A stretch of DNA of 64,000 bases. It comes from an uncultured Clostridium sp. (GTDB taxonomy: Bacteria; Bacillota; Clostridia; Clostridiales; Clostridiaceae). The stretch covers positions 9,656 to 73,655 of the forward strand of contig UQQU01000005.1 of assembly GCA_900543325.1 (NCBI GenBank), read 5' to 3'. The position numbers were made by a program, and so were the translations under genes. Shown in pieces: positions 44,225 through 52,238 of this stretch (positions within the stretch are counted from its first letter, which is position 1; every line of letters begins with the position of its first letter). The notes beneath the pieces were generated by a model. It was not told the origin of the DNA, ran no database searches, and worked only from the letters and a program-made list of their open reading frames with translations.

Positions 44225-44500
44225 ATGGAATTAAAATTTGATAACAAGGCAAAAGAAGCTTTAGAAGCTTTAGTAAATGAAAGTTCAGAGAATTATATAA
44301 GAATAAAAGTTTTCTATGGTTGTGGTAGACCAGCTTATGAATTGTATTGTGATTTTAAGAGTGATGAAGATGTTGAAGAGGTAATAGAAGGAATTAAGTT
44401 TGTTGTAAATAAAAAAGATGTTAGAGCTTGTAATAAGCTTGAAATTAAGTATGATAAAGAAATTTATAATAAGGGATTTTATATTAAAGATTTAGATTAA
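44225..44500 (+). CDS. HesB/IscA-like domain protein
   Basis: A 91-residue protein with a HesB/IscA (Fe-S biosynthesis) type fold: RIKVFYGCGRPAYELYCDFK in the middle and VRACNKLEIKYDKE near the end. The canonical IscA C-X60-CGC pattern is not present; the Cys residues are in GCGRP, LYCD and RACN, so it is one of the divergent clostridial HesB-like proteins rather than an A-type carrier. AAGGAG precedes the ATG. It is monocistronic between terminators. Confidence 0.68.
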   Translation: MELKFDNKAKEALEALVNESSENYIRIKVFYGCGRPAYELYCDFKSDEDVEEVIEGIKFVVNKKDVRACNKLEIKYDKEIYNKGFYIKDLD

Positions 44501-44543
44501 TTTAAAAGCTATGCAAAATATTTTGCATAGCTTTTAAATTTTT
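44501..44543 (+). terminator. Rho-independent terminator
   Basis: AAAAGCTATGCAAAA pairs perfectly with TTTTGCATAGCTTTT around a minimal loop, followed by AAATTTTT. Confidence 0.85.
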
Positions 44544-44600
44544 ATAAATATTATTTTCAAAAAAGGGAAAAATAATGTAAAAAGGTTAGAGGTGATAAAA

Positions 44601-45050
44601 ATGAGTGAAAAAATAATTAAAGAATTAAATAAGTTTTTAACAGGAATTCATATGGGAGGGGCTACCTTTAAGGATTATTTAGATAAAGCACAAAATTTAG
44701 AACTTAAAAGTACGTTAAAAGAAATTATAGAATCATTTAAAAGACATGAAGAAGCTATAACTCATAGAATAGAAGAATTAGGTGGCAATGCAAGTGATTC
44801 ATTAGGTATAATAGGAAATATAGCAGAAACATTTGAAAAGATAAAGCTTATAGCTGTTGATACTGATGCTGAAGTCTGTGAGCATGCAATAAAAGCTATA
44901 AATATGGGAATAAAAAACGCTAATAAATTTATGGAAGAGAATAAAAATATTGAACAAAGCGTAATGAATGATATAAAAGGTGTAGTAAAAGACTATGATA
45001 ATCATTTAGAAGTTTTAAATAATTTGAAAACTAAGTTATGTAAATATTGA
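44601..45050 (+). CDS. DUF2383-like four-helix bundle protein
   Basis: A 149-residue all-helical protein resembling the ferritin-like DUF2383 family. Helices start with KELNKFLTGIHMGGATFKDY and include FKRHEEAITHRIEELGG, with HEE and E..H spacing typical of the group. No function is established; ferritin-like folds sometimes bind metals. GAGGTGAT fits the ATG at 44601 rather than the GTG three codons earlier. A lipoprotein gene follows after 60 bases with no terminator, so co-transcription is likely. Confidence 0.7.
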   Translation: MSEKIIKELNKFLTGIHMGGATFKDYLDKAQNLELKSTLKEIIESFKRHEEAITHRIEELGGNASDSLGIIGNIAETFEKIKLIAVDTDAEVCEHAIKAINMGIKNANKFMEENKNIEQSVMNDIKGVVKDYDNHLEVLNNLKTKLCKY

Positions 45051-45111
45051 TGAAATTTTCAAAATGTGATATATACTTATTAAGAGAAATTATAGATTGT
45101 GAGGAAACTTT

Positions 45112-45903
45112 ATGAAAAAAATATTAAAAATATCTGGGGTTTTAAGTATTTTATGGATTTTTGTTTTTTTATCTTTTGGGTGTACTAAAAAGGTTGAAAT
45201 GGTTAGACCAAATACAGCAGAAGAGGCAATTAATTTATTTAATAAGTATAACTTAGAGAATAATGTAGAAGAAATGGTTAAGTTATATTCAAATGAATAT
45301 ATAGATTATATTGGATATGATGCAAGTCAAATAATAAAGATAATGAAAAGTAATAGAAAAGATTTAAATATAAAATCTTCCACAGTAAAAAGTATAGAAG
45401 ATGTAAATGAAAATTTAAAAAAAGCAGTAGTAACTATTTCAGCGGTAGTAGATAATGAAGATACTACAGAAGATTATGTATATGCATTAATAAAAGAAGA
45501 TGGTGGATGGTCAGTTTCACCGGATGGTATTACTGAGTGTATAGAATTTGATGTTCCGATGAATAAAGAAAAAGAATTAAATTTAAATTTAGTTAAAGAA
45601 GCTGTTCAATTTGATGGTGTACTAATAAGAGTTAATTTATATAATGATACTAGTAATTCATATGTCTTTGGTACAACAGACGAAAAAACTGAAATTATAG
45701 TTGAGACAACAGAAGGAACATTTACAAGTATAGTAGAAGAGCCACAAAAGATTGAGAAAAAAGCAAGAAACTATTTTATAGCAAAGATAGAGAATTTAAA
45801 AGGTGACATAACAAAGGTTACAGTAACATCAGTGTTTGATGTTGATAAGGATGGAAATGCAATTTTAGATACAAAGAAAGATATAACAGCATATAGTAAA
45901 TAA
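45112..45903 (+). CDS. Putative lipoprotein, function unknown
   Basis: A 263-residue secreted lipoprotein: positively charged start, hydrophobic core and lipobox SFGC with Cys24. Residues 35-140 look like a small NTF2/DUF4878-type unit (TAEEAINLFNKYNLENNVEE and VVDNEDTTEDYVYALI), and the second half has a beta-rich domain with YNDTSNSYVFG. No pathway is suggested. GTGAGGA precedes the ATG. Its 3' end is next to a hairpin shared with the convergent DUF5685 gene. Confidence 0.7.
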   Translation: MKKILKISGVLSILWIFVFLSFGCTKKVEMVRPNTAEEAINLFNKYNLENNVEEMVKLYSNEYIDYIGYDASQIIKIMKSNRKDLNIKSSTVKSIEDVNENLKKAVVTISAVVDNEDTTEDYVYALIKEDGGWSVSPDGITECIEFDVPMNKEKELNLNLVKEAVQFDGVLIRVNLYNDTSNSYVFGTTDEKTEIIVETTEGTFTSIVEEPQKIEKKARNYFIAKIENLKGDITKVTVTSVFDVDKDGNAILDTKKDITAYSK

Positions 45904-45905
45904 AA

Positions 45906-45945
45906 TAAATACCAGTAGCTTTTTAGCTACTGGTATTTATTTTGT
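45906..45945. terminator. Bidirectional terminator
   Basis: AAATACCAGTAGCT pairs with AGCTACTGGTATTT across TTTT. The minus-strand arm lies in the last codons of the DUF5685 gene. Confidence 0.85.
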
Positions 45946-46831
45946 TATTTTCTATGGCAGGTATTTTATTTAAAATTTCATAGTATTTATTGATCATTCC
46001 TAAGTTTATTACATTATCAATAATACTATAATGTTTTTTAAAAGGAATAACCTTAAGAAAATCACTACAATTTACAAGACAATTTGAAATATAAAAATCA
46101 ATTTCATTAATACATGATAAAATTAATTCATCAAAGTTTAATGAATTTGAATTGAATAATACATTATAAGGATTAAAATTATTAGTATTAAGATCATCCT
46201 TCAAATCATCAAGGGCATCTAGCAAATAAATCCATTTTCCGATAAAATATCCAAGGTTATATAGGTTTTCACGTAATATATTAGAATCCTCTTCAAATTT
46301 ATAGGGAAAGTTACTTAAAATACTTCCCATTATATCACTAAAGGGATGTGTGATTTCGTCTAAAGAAGAAAATTTTTTTGATTTTTCAAGATTTGATAAA
46401 ATCTCTATATTATTTGATATTTTATCAGAAATATTTTCTAATTCAAGTAAGCTTTTTTTGGAAGATGAAGAAAGGAGAAATTTAAAAAGTTTACTTTTTA
46501 CACTTTTGTCATCCTTTATGTTATCTTTTAGTTTATAATCAAAAAGAAGTATACTCAAATTAGCGCAATAATTTAAAGCATTTGTCTGCTTTGTTATTAT
46601 AATGTTTTTATTAGGATGTCTTAAACATTTAATGGAGTCGAAATTTAGTGGATTACTGTAAAGGCCATCTAATAAAAATCCTATAAAGGTTAAATCGTAA
46701 TTTAAACAAAATCTTGGAATATTACCATATTCTCTTTTAATTTCATTGCACAATCCGCAATAATAGCTTCTAAAGTATTCAAATTCTTTAAATTTTAGTT
46801 CACTTTTAAGAGGTGTAACATAGCCAAACAT
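45923..46831 (-). CDS. DUF5685 family protein
   Basis: A 302-residue, largely helical protein of the DUF5685 family; function unknown. The N-terminus is diagnostic: FKEFEYFRSYYCGLCNEIKR with Cys25/Cys28, then YDLTFIGFLLDGLYSNP. A conserved-looking acidic stretch DALDDLKDD (205-213) with NPYNVLF after it resembles, by eye only, the Asp-rich motif region of class I isoprenoid synthases. It is the last of three minus-strand genes, 41 bases after the J-domain-like gene, and all three probably work together. TTAATAAAGGAGAAGT precedes the ATG. Confidence 0.72.
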   Translation of the reverse strand: MFGYVTPLKSELKFKEFEYFRSYYCGLCNEIKREYGNIPRFCLNYDLTFIGFLLDGLYSNPLNFDSIKCLRHPNKNIIITKQTNALNYCANLSILLFDYKLKDNIKDDKSVKSKLFKFLLSSSSKKSLLELENISDKISNNIEILSNLEKSKKFSSLDEITHPFSDIMGSILSNFPYKFEEDSNILRENLYNLGYFIGKWIYLLDALDDLKDDLNTNNFNPYNVLFNSNSLNFDELILSCINEIDFYISNCLVNCSDFLKVIPFKKHYSIIDNVINLGMINKYYEILNKIPAIENNKINTSS

Positions 46832-46872
46832 TAAACTTCTCCTTTATTAAGATAAAAGTATTTAAACAAATA

Positions 46873-47700
46873 CTAGCACATTCCACCGCCACCAGAATTA
46901 CCACACATATTCATTCCATTTCCGCCGCCCATTAAGCTTTGCATAAGCATGTTTTGCATAGGATTGCCACCACCCATGCCACCCATCATATTAGCAATAT
47001 TGCCCATAGGATTAGCATTGTTAGCAGCATTATTTGAAGAGTTCATTCCAACAGTAGGATTACCAGCACCATTCATAGGATTAGTACCATTCATAGGATT
47101 AGCACCCCCCATAAGGTTACCGCCATTAGCGTTCATAAACATATTTAAAATGTTAGGATCTATTCCACCACCGTTGCCAGAACCACCACACATGTTGTTT
47201 GTTTGACCACCGCCACCGCACATATTATTGTTATTATTAGCGCTATTATATTGCATTGATCTAGCATAATTTGCTTTCATCTTTCTAACTTTTTTGACAA
47301 GTATCATTAAAGCTTCTTGATACTCCTCATTATTAGGGTTTAATTCAGCAGCTGTCTTTAAATGATTTACGCCAGCTTGGAACCAACCTTTTTTTAATAA
47401 TACAAAACCTTTTAGATAATTCCATTCAGGTGAAGTTTTATCAGATATTAGATTAAGCTGTGTTTCTGCTGATAAAAATTGTTTGTTTTCAATTAAGTTT
47501 CTTATATCCTTATACTTAAAATTGTTAGTTAAAGTTGTATAAGCTTCGTTTATTTCTGAAAGTTTATCCTCTGCAAGTGGTTCTTCAGGAGAACCATTAA
47601 AATCATTTATACTATAGGTGTTTGCCAATGATTCATAAGCATCTTTAATTTCATCCAATGAAGCATTTGGTCTTATGCCAAGCACTTTATAAGGGTTCAT
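46873..47700 (-). CDS. J-domain-like / TPR protein with Gly-Asn-Met-rich tail
   Basis: A 275-residue protein. Residues 1-62 are a J-domain by MNPYKVLGIRPNASLDEIKD and LSEINEAYTTL, but the catalytic HPD tripeptide is replaced by Ser-Ile-Asn at 30-32, so it should not stimulate Hsp70. Residues 65-145 are a TPR-like helical module (FVLLKKGWFQAGVNHLKTAA) shared with the neighbouring Cys-rich protein. Residues 150-275 are low complexity: Asn, Gly, Met and Pro, with four Cys in MCGG/MCGN/GGMC units. AAGGAGAT precedes the ATG. Such J-like proteins beside DUF5685 occur in clostridia; no role is known to me. Confidence 0.75.
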   Translation of the reverse strand: MNPYKVLGIRPNASLDEIKDAYESLANTYSINDFNGSPEEPLAEDKLSEINEAYTTLTNNFKYKDIRNLIENKQFLSAETQLNLISDKTSPEWNYLKGFVLLKKGWFQAGVNHLKTAAELNPNNEEYQEALMILVKKVRKMKANYARSMQYNSANNNNNMCGGGGQTNNMCGGSGNGGGIDPNILNMFMNANGGNLMGGANPMNGTNPMNGAGNPTVGMNSSNNAANNANPMGNIANMMGGMGGGNPMQNMLMQSLMGGGNGMNMCGNSGGGGMC

Positions 47701-47792
47701 AAATAAATCTCCTTAGAAAAGATTATTGAATTATTATAATATATTCAACGTAATCTAAATAAGTGATTCATATAAAATAATAGAATTAAATA

Positions 47793-48224
47793 TTAAATAC
47801 AATCAATTAAATCTCCACCCATACATTCACAACATTGATCTAGGCATATTAAATCACAGCAGCTAAAGTTGCCACAATCACAACAGTCATCACAACAACA
47901 ACAACAAGCACAACCGCGGTTACGTCTTCTGTAACCACTATTATAATAGTCATCAGAGTAACGTCTATGCCTACTCATTAAAGTAATTAAGCTCTCTTTA
48001 TATAAAGTATTATTAGGGGAAAGGGAAACTGCTATTTTTAGATGATTTAAAGCTTCATCAAACCAAGCTTTTTTTTCTAATAGAAGGCTGTAAAGATAAT
48101 GATAATCAGCATTTTTATCTATATAGGAATTTAATAAGTTTTCCGCTGAAGAAAAATCTCTTTTATTTATTAAGTTATTAATAGTAGTAAATGAATTATT
48201 GTTAATAGAATATAAATTATTCAT
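47793..48224 (-). CDS. TPR-like protein with Cys-rich C-terminal tail
   Basis: A 143-residue protein in two parts. Residues 10-95 are a TPR-like module (LLEKKAWFDEALNHLKIAVS) homologous to residues 65-145 of the J-like neighbour. After an Arg/Tyr linker (YYNSGYRRRNRG) come about 40 residues with 16 Cys, including CACCCCC, DDCCDC, FSCCD and QCCEC, with Asp and Gly between. This is metallothionein-like density and could bind metal or be cross-linked or modified. The GTG three codons upstream overlaps the ribosome binding site, so the ATG at 48224 is chosen. It is first of the three-gene group. No family name is recognised. Confidence 0.7.
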   Translation of the reverse strand: MNNLYSINNNSFTTINNLINKRDFSSAENLLNSYIDKNADYHYLYSLLLEKKAWFDEALNHLKIAVSLSPNNTLYKESLITLMSRHRRYSDDYYNSGYRRRNRGCACCCCCDDCCDCGNFSCCDLICLDQCCECMGGDLIDCI

Positions 48225-48257
48225 AATATTCACTCCCTTAAGTTATAATATATAAAT

Positions 48258-48300
48258 ATATTACTATAAAAGTAATATTGTATTTATTATATACAATATT
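48258..48300. promoter_or_regulatory. Two adjacent inverted repeats upstream of the Cys-rich gene
   Basis: AATATTGTAT/ATACAATATT (48274-48300) and ATATTACT/AGTAATAT (48258-48278) overlap slightly, in the likely promoter region of the minus-strand cluster. The first is a perfect 10-bp palindrome with a 7-base spacer and could be an operator. AT-richness makes chance palindromes common. Confidence 0.3.
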
Positions 48301-48409
48301 AAAAAATAAATCATTATTTAGAAAAAACAAAGAAAAATTTAGAGATAATATTTACTATTACATAATAATTATGATAGAATGATAAAAAATAATTTAAAAG
48401 GAGATAATT

Positions 48410-48763
48410 ATGGAAAAATTATTTTTACAATATCCTAAATGTACTACTTGTAGAAAAGCTAAGAAGTTTTTACAAGAAAACAATGTAAATTTTAATGATA
48501 GAGACATAACTATAGAAAATCCTACAGTAGAAGAATTAGAAAAATGGATAGATTTAAGTGGATTAGAAATTAAAAAATTCTTTAATACTTCAGGTGTTTT
48601 ATATAAAGAAATGAAATTAAAAGATAAGATTAAAGATATGTCTAGAGAAGAAATGATAAAATTACTTGCTACAGATGGAAAGCTTGTTAAAAGACCACTT
48701 TTAATATGTGAAGATAAAGTATTAGTAGGATTTAAGGAAGAACAATATAAAGAAATATTATAA
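48410..48763 (+). CDS. ArsC/Spx family protein (YusI-like)
   Basis: A 117-residue thioredoxin-fold protein of the ArsC/Spx/YffB group. LFLQYPKCTTCRKAKKFL gives a Cys11-X2-Cys14 motif; the region DITIENPTVEELEKWIDLSG and the ending LVKRPLLICEDKVLVGFKEE are conserved in this group. It lacks the RPI/arginine set that marks a true arsenate reductase and the RNA polymerase contact residues of Spx are not clear, so it is best called an ArsC-family protein. AAGGAGAT precedes the ATG. It is monocistronic. Confidence 0.8.
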   Translation: MEKLFLQYPKCTTCRKAKKFLQENNVNFNDRDITIENPTVEELEKWIDLSGLEIKKFFNTSGVLYKEMKLKDKIKDMSREEMIKLLATDGKLVKRPLLICEDKVLVGFKEEQYKEIL

Positions 48764-48784
48764 ATTAAAGAAAATATAGATAAA

Positions 48785-48827
48785 AATAATCTATTGGGTA
48801 ATATTAATTCAATAGATTATTTTTTTG
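48785..48827 (+). terminator. Rho-independent terminator
   Basis: AATAATCTATTG pairs with CAATAGATTATT across 13 bases, followed by a T-run. Confidence 0.85.
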
Positions 48828-48957
48828 TTTTAAGAAGAGTAGAATATTGTGGTAAAATACTTATTAGTGACTTTTTTGCTAATGGCTTAATTATAGTTAT
48901 AAAAAGTTAATAAAGATATTTATAAAATAAATAGTTTCATTTAATGAGGTGGAAAAA

Positions 48958-51900
48958 TTGGACGTAACACAATTAAATACTTTAATAATAAAAAAAGATA
49001 CAAATAACCGTCTAAATAGAGGAATGAGATGTTATAAGGAAGGATTAGTATTAGATGTTAAGTCTATTGCAGATAGAGAGTATGGGTCTTTAGATATTTA
49101 TGGTAAAGTAATGTCAGAAAGTGATATTAATGTTTATAATACTAACTTATCTTTTGATATAAAAAAAGGTGATTTAATTTATACAGAATGTAATTGTAGT
49201 GATTTTGAAAATAACTGTGATTTTAACTCTACATATATATGTAAGCATATTGCTGCTACATTTTATAAATTTGCAGAAGCTGTAGAAGAAAAGAAGAAAT
49301 TAAAAAATGATTCTTTAAAAAACATGGATAAGAATGAAGAAGTAGATTATTCTGAAGTTATTTTAAAAGAAATAGATAAAATTATTAGACATAAAAAAGA
49401 GAAGGTTAATTTAAAAATAAATATTAGTAAAAAAAGTCTAAGTCAAAGTAATTTTTATTATGAATTAGATTTAAAGATAGGAACAAAGAGATACTATGTT
49501 GTAAAGAATATAGTAGATTTAATAAATGCCAGAAAAAATAATAAAATACTATCTTATGGAAAAGAATTTAAATATGATCCTACAATTCATTATTTTTCAG
49601 ATGATGATGAGAGAGTTCTTAATTTTATCGAAGAGTATGTATCTTTAAATGAACCATTTGAAAAGGAGTACTCAGTACAAAGAATTACTAATAATGTTTT
49701 TGGAAGTAATAAAACATTATTTATTCCACAGAGCGCATTAAGAAGGTTTTTAAATAATATTAAAAATGAAAGTATTTCATTAACTGAAGATGAGATAATT
49801 GAAGAAGTTAATATATTAAGAGAAGATTTACCTATAAAATTTAATATAAAAGAAGAGAATAATGAAATAAAGCTATCATCTACTACAAAATTACCAAAAC
49901 CTATGACTTATAAAGGGGATGTCTATTTATATAATGATAAATTATATCTTCCTACTTTTAAGCAAATAAAATATTATAAGTCAATAAATGATATTTTAAG
50001 TAAGGAAAGTAGTATTTCATTTAAAAATAAGAATAAGCAAAAAGTAATAAACAAGGTAATACCATTATTAGAACTTATAAGTGATGATATATATATTGAT
50101 GAAGACTTAAATAGAAATATAGTTAAAGAAGAACTAAAATTAGAAGTTTATTTTGATAGAGAAAGAAATAAAACTTGGGCAGAAGTTAAAGCCAGTTATG
50201 GAGATATAAGCTTTAATATGTTAAAAGGTCCTAAAGATAATGAATATGTAATTAGAAATATAAATAAAGAAGAAAGAATAGAAGAGACTTTAAATGCTTT
50301 AGCATTTTACAGAAATAATGATAAGTTTATTTTTAATGGTAGTGATGAAAAACTTTTTGAATTGCTTTCTGAAGATTTAACAGACTTAAAAGAAAAAGCT
50401 ACTATATTTTATTCAGATAGATTTAAGGAAAGAAGAATTTATGGAGCTACATCTATTAATGCAACAATTTCAGAAGGTAGTGGAAGTTATTTAGATTTTA
50501 CTTTTAATATTGAAAATGTAAATGAAGATGAATATAAAAAAATAATTCAAGCTTTTAAGGAAAATAGAAAGTTTTTTAAATTAAAAGATGAAAGTTTTAT
50601 TGATTTTAGAGATGAAGAGGTTAGAAAATTATTTAATCTTGTTGATAGTTTAAGTGATGATGATAATGTAAAATCTAATGAAATAAAAGTTCATAAAAGT
50701 AAATCAATATTTTTAAATGAGTGCTTAAAAGATAATAACTTATTATTTATTGAAGGAAAAGATATTGTTAAACATATTGCAAATAAGATAGAGAATTTAG
50801 CGGAAATAGATTATAAAGTTCCTAAAGAATTAAAAGCAACTTTAAGAGACTATCAATTAACTGGATTTAAATGGTTTAAAACACTAAGCCATTATGAGTT
50901 TGGCGGTATATTAGCAGATGAGATGGGATTAGGAAAAACAATACAAACTATTGCATTTTTATTATCAGAAAAAAATAAAAAAAGCATTATAGTTACTCCT
51001 ACATCATTAATATACAATTGGAGAAGTGAATTTGAAAAATTTGCACCTACTATGAGGATAAAAGTTGTTCATGGAAATAAAGAAGATAGGGAATTTACTA
51101 AAGATGAAATAAAAAATGTAGATGTATTAATAACTACTTATGGAACATTGAGAAATGATTATAATCTATATGATGACATAACTTTTGATTTTTGTATAAT
51201 AGATGAAGGGCAAAATATTAAAAATCCATTATCTCAAAGTAGTGAGGTAGTTAAAGGATTAAAAGCAAAAGTGAAATTTGCACTAACAGGTACGCCAATT
51301 GAGAATAACTTAATGGAGTTATGGTCATTATTTGATTACATTTTACCAGGATACTTATATTCTAAAAGAAAATTCCAAGATAAGTTTATAAAGGTTGAGA
51401 AAGGTTTAGAAGAGCTGAAAAAACTTATTAGACCATTTATATTAAGAAGATTAAAAAATGATGTAATGAGTGAGTTACCAGATAAGATTGAAAAGAGATT
51501 TTTAATTGAAATGACAGAAGAACAGAAGAAAGTATATAAAGCATATGTAGATGATGTTAAGATAAAAATGAAAGAAAAAGATTTTACAACTGATAAAATA
51601 ACTATTTTCTCTTATTTAACTAAATTAAGACAGCTTACATTAGACCCATCTATACTTATAGAAGGATATACTGGTGGCAGTGGTAAGATAGATGTTACTG
51701 TAGAGCTTATACAAGATTTTATTAAAGAAAAGCATAAAATACTTCTATTTTCACAATTTACATCTGTACTTGATAGTATAAAGAAAGTATTAGAATCAGA
51801 GGGGATAGAGTATTTCTATTTAGATGGTTCAACTAAAGCATCTGAAAGAGTACAATTAGTTAATGAATTTAATGAGTCAGATAAGGTGAAAATATTCTTA

Positions 51901-52200
51901 ATTTCATTAAAAGCAGGAGGAACAGGACTTAACTTAACATCAGCTGATATAGTAATTCATTTTGATCCATGGTGGAATCCTGCAATTGAAGATCAAGCAA
52001 CGGATAGAGCACATAGATTTGGGCAAAAGAATGTTGTGGAAGTAATTAAGCTTATTGCAAAAGGAAGTATAGAAGAAAAGATAATAAAGCTTCAGGAAAG
52101 TAAGAAGGAAATAATAAATGAAATAATGAGTGGAAATTATACTAATGGTGGATTCTTAAGTTCACTAAGTGCTGATGAAATCAAAGAGCTTTTTAATTAA
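48958..52200 (+). CDS. SWIM zinc finger / SNF2-family helicase
   Basis: A 1080-residue protein. Near the N-terminus is a SWIM zinc finger (CNCSDF ... CKHIAATF, about residues 78-105); the middle is a long SNF2-associated helical region; the C-terminal 470 residues are a SNF2/Rad54-type ATPase. Motifs include Walker A in DEMGLGKT (654-661), motif II as DEGQ instead of DEAH, the tip ALTGTPIENNLMELWSLFDY, SLKAGGTGLNLT and DRAHRFGQ. Bacterial members are thought to act with RNA polymerase or DNA repair, but no function is assigned. The start is TTG at 48958 with GAGGTGG just upstream. It is monocistronic with a strong terminator. Confidence 0.9.
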   Translation: MDVTQLNTLIIKKDTNNRLNRGMRCYKEGLVLDVKSIADREYGSLDIYGKVMSESDINVYNTNLSFDIKKGDLIYTECNCSDFENNCDFNSTYICKHIAATFYKFAEAVEEKKKLKNDSLKNMDKNEEVDYSEVILKEIDKIIRHKKEKVNLKINISKKSLSQSNFYYELDLKIGTKRYYVVKNIVDLINARKNNKILSYGKEFKYDPTIHYFSDDDERVLNFIEEYVSLNEPFEKEYSVQRITNNVFGSNKTLFIPQSALRRFLNNIKNESISLTEDEIIEEVNILREDLPIKFNIKEENNEIKLSSTTKLPKPMTYKGDVYLYNDKLYLPTFKQIKYYKSINDILSKESSISFKNKNKQKVINKVIPLLELISDDIYIDEDLNRNIVKEELKLEVYFDRERNKTWAEVKASYGDISFNMLKGPKDNEYVIRNINKEERIEETLNALAFYRNNDKFIFNGSDEKLFELLSEDLTDLKEKATIFYSDRFKERRIYGATSINATISEGSGSYLDFTFNIENVNEDEYKKIIQAFKENRKFFKLKDESFIDFRDEEVRKLFNLVDSLSDDDNVKSNEIKVHKSKSIFLNECLKDNNLLFIEGKDIVKHIANKIENLAEIDYKVPKELKATLRDYQLTGFKWFKTLSHYEFGGILADEMGLGKTIQTIAFLLSEKNKKSIIVTPTSLIYNWRSEFEKFAPTMRIKVVHGNKEDREFTKDEIKNVDVLITTYGTLRNDYNLYDDITFDFCIIDEGQNIKNPLSQSSEVVKGLKAKVKFALTGTPIENNLMELWSLFDYILPGYLYSKRKFQDKFIKVEKGLEELKKLIRPFILRRLKNDVMSELPDKIEKRFLIEMTEEQKKVYKAYVDDVKIKMKEKDFTTDKITIFSYLTKLRQLTLDPSILIEGYTGGSGKIDVTVELIQDFIKEKHKILLFSQFTSVLDSIKKVLESEGIEYFYLDGSTKASERVQLVNEFNESDKVKIFLISLKAGGTGLNLTSADIVIHFDPWWNPAIEDQATDRAHRFGQKNVVEVIKLIAKGSIEEKIIKLQESKKEIINEIMSGNYTNGGFLSSLSADEIKELFN

Positions 52201-52238
52201 AAATAGGATACACCCTAAAGGTGTATCCTATTTTTTTT
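52201..52238. terminator. Bidirectional terminator between the SNF2 gene and glmS
   Basis: AAATAGGATACACC pairs perfectly with GGTGTATCCTATTT across CTAAA, followed by a T-run on the plus strand and by A/T on the minus side. Confidence 0.9.

Noticed and set aside
46949..47206. 85-codon plus-strand ORF
   Set aside because: It is the antisense of the Gly/Asn/Met-rich tail of the J-like gene; its Pro/Ile-rich composition comes from that repeat, and no ribosome binding site precedes it.
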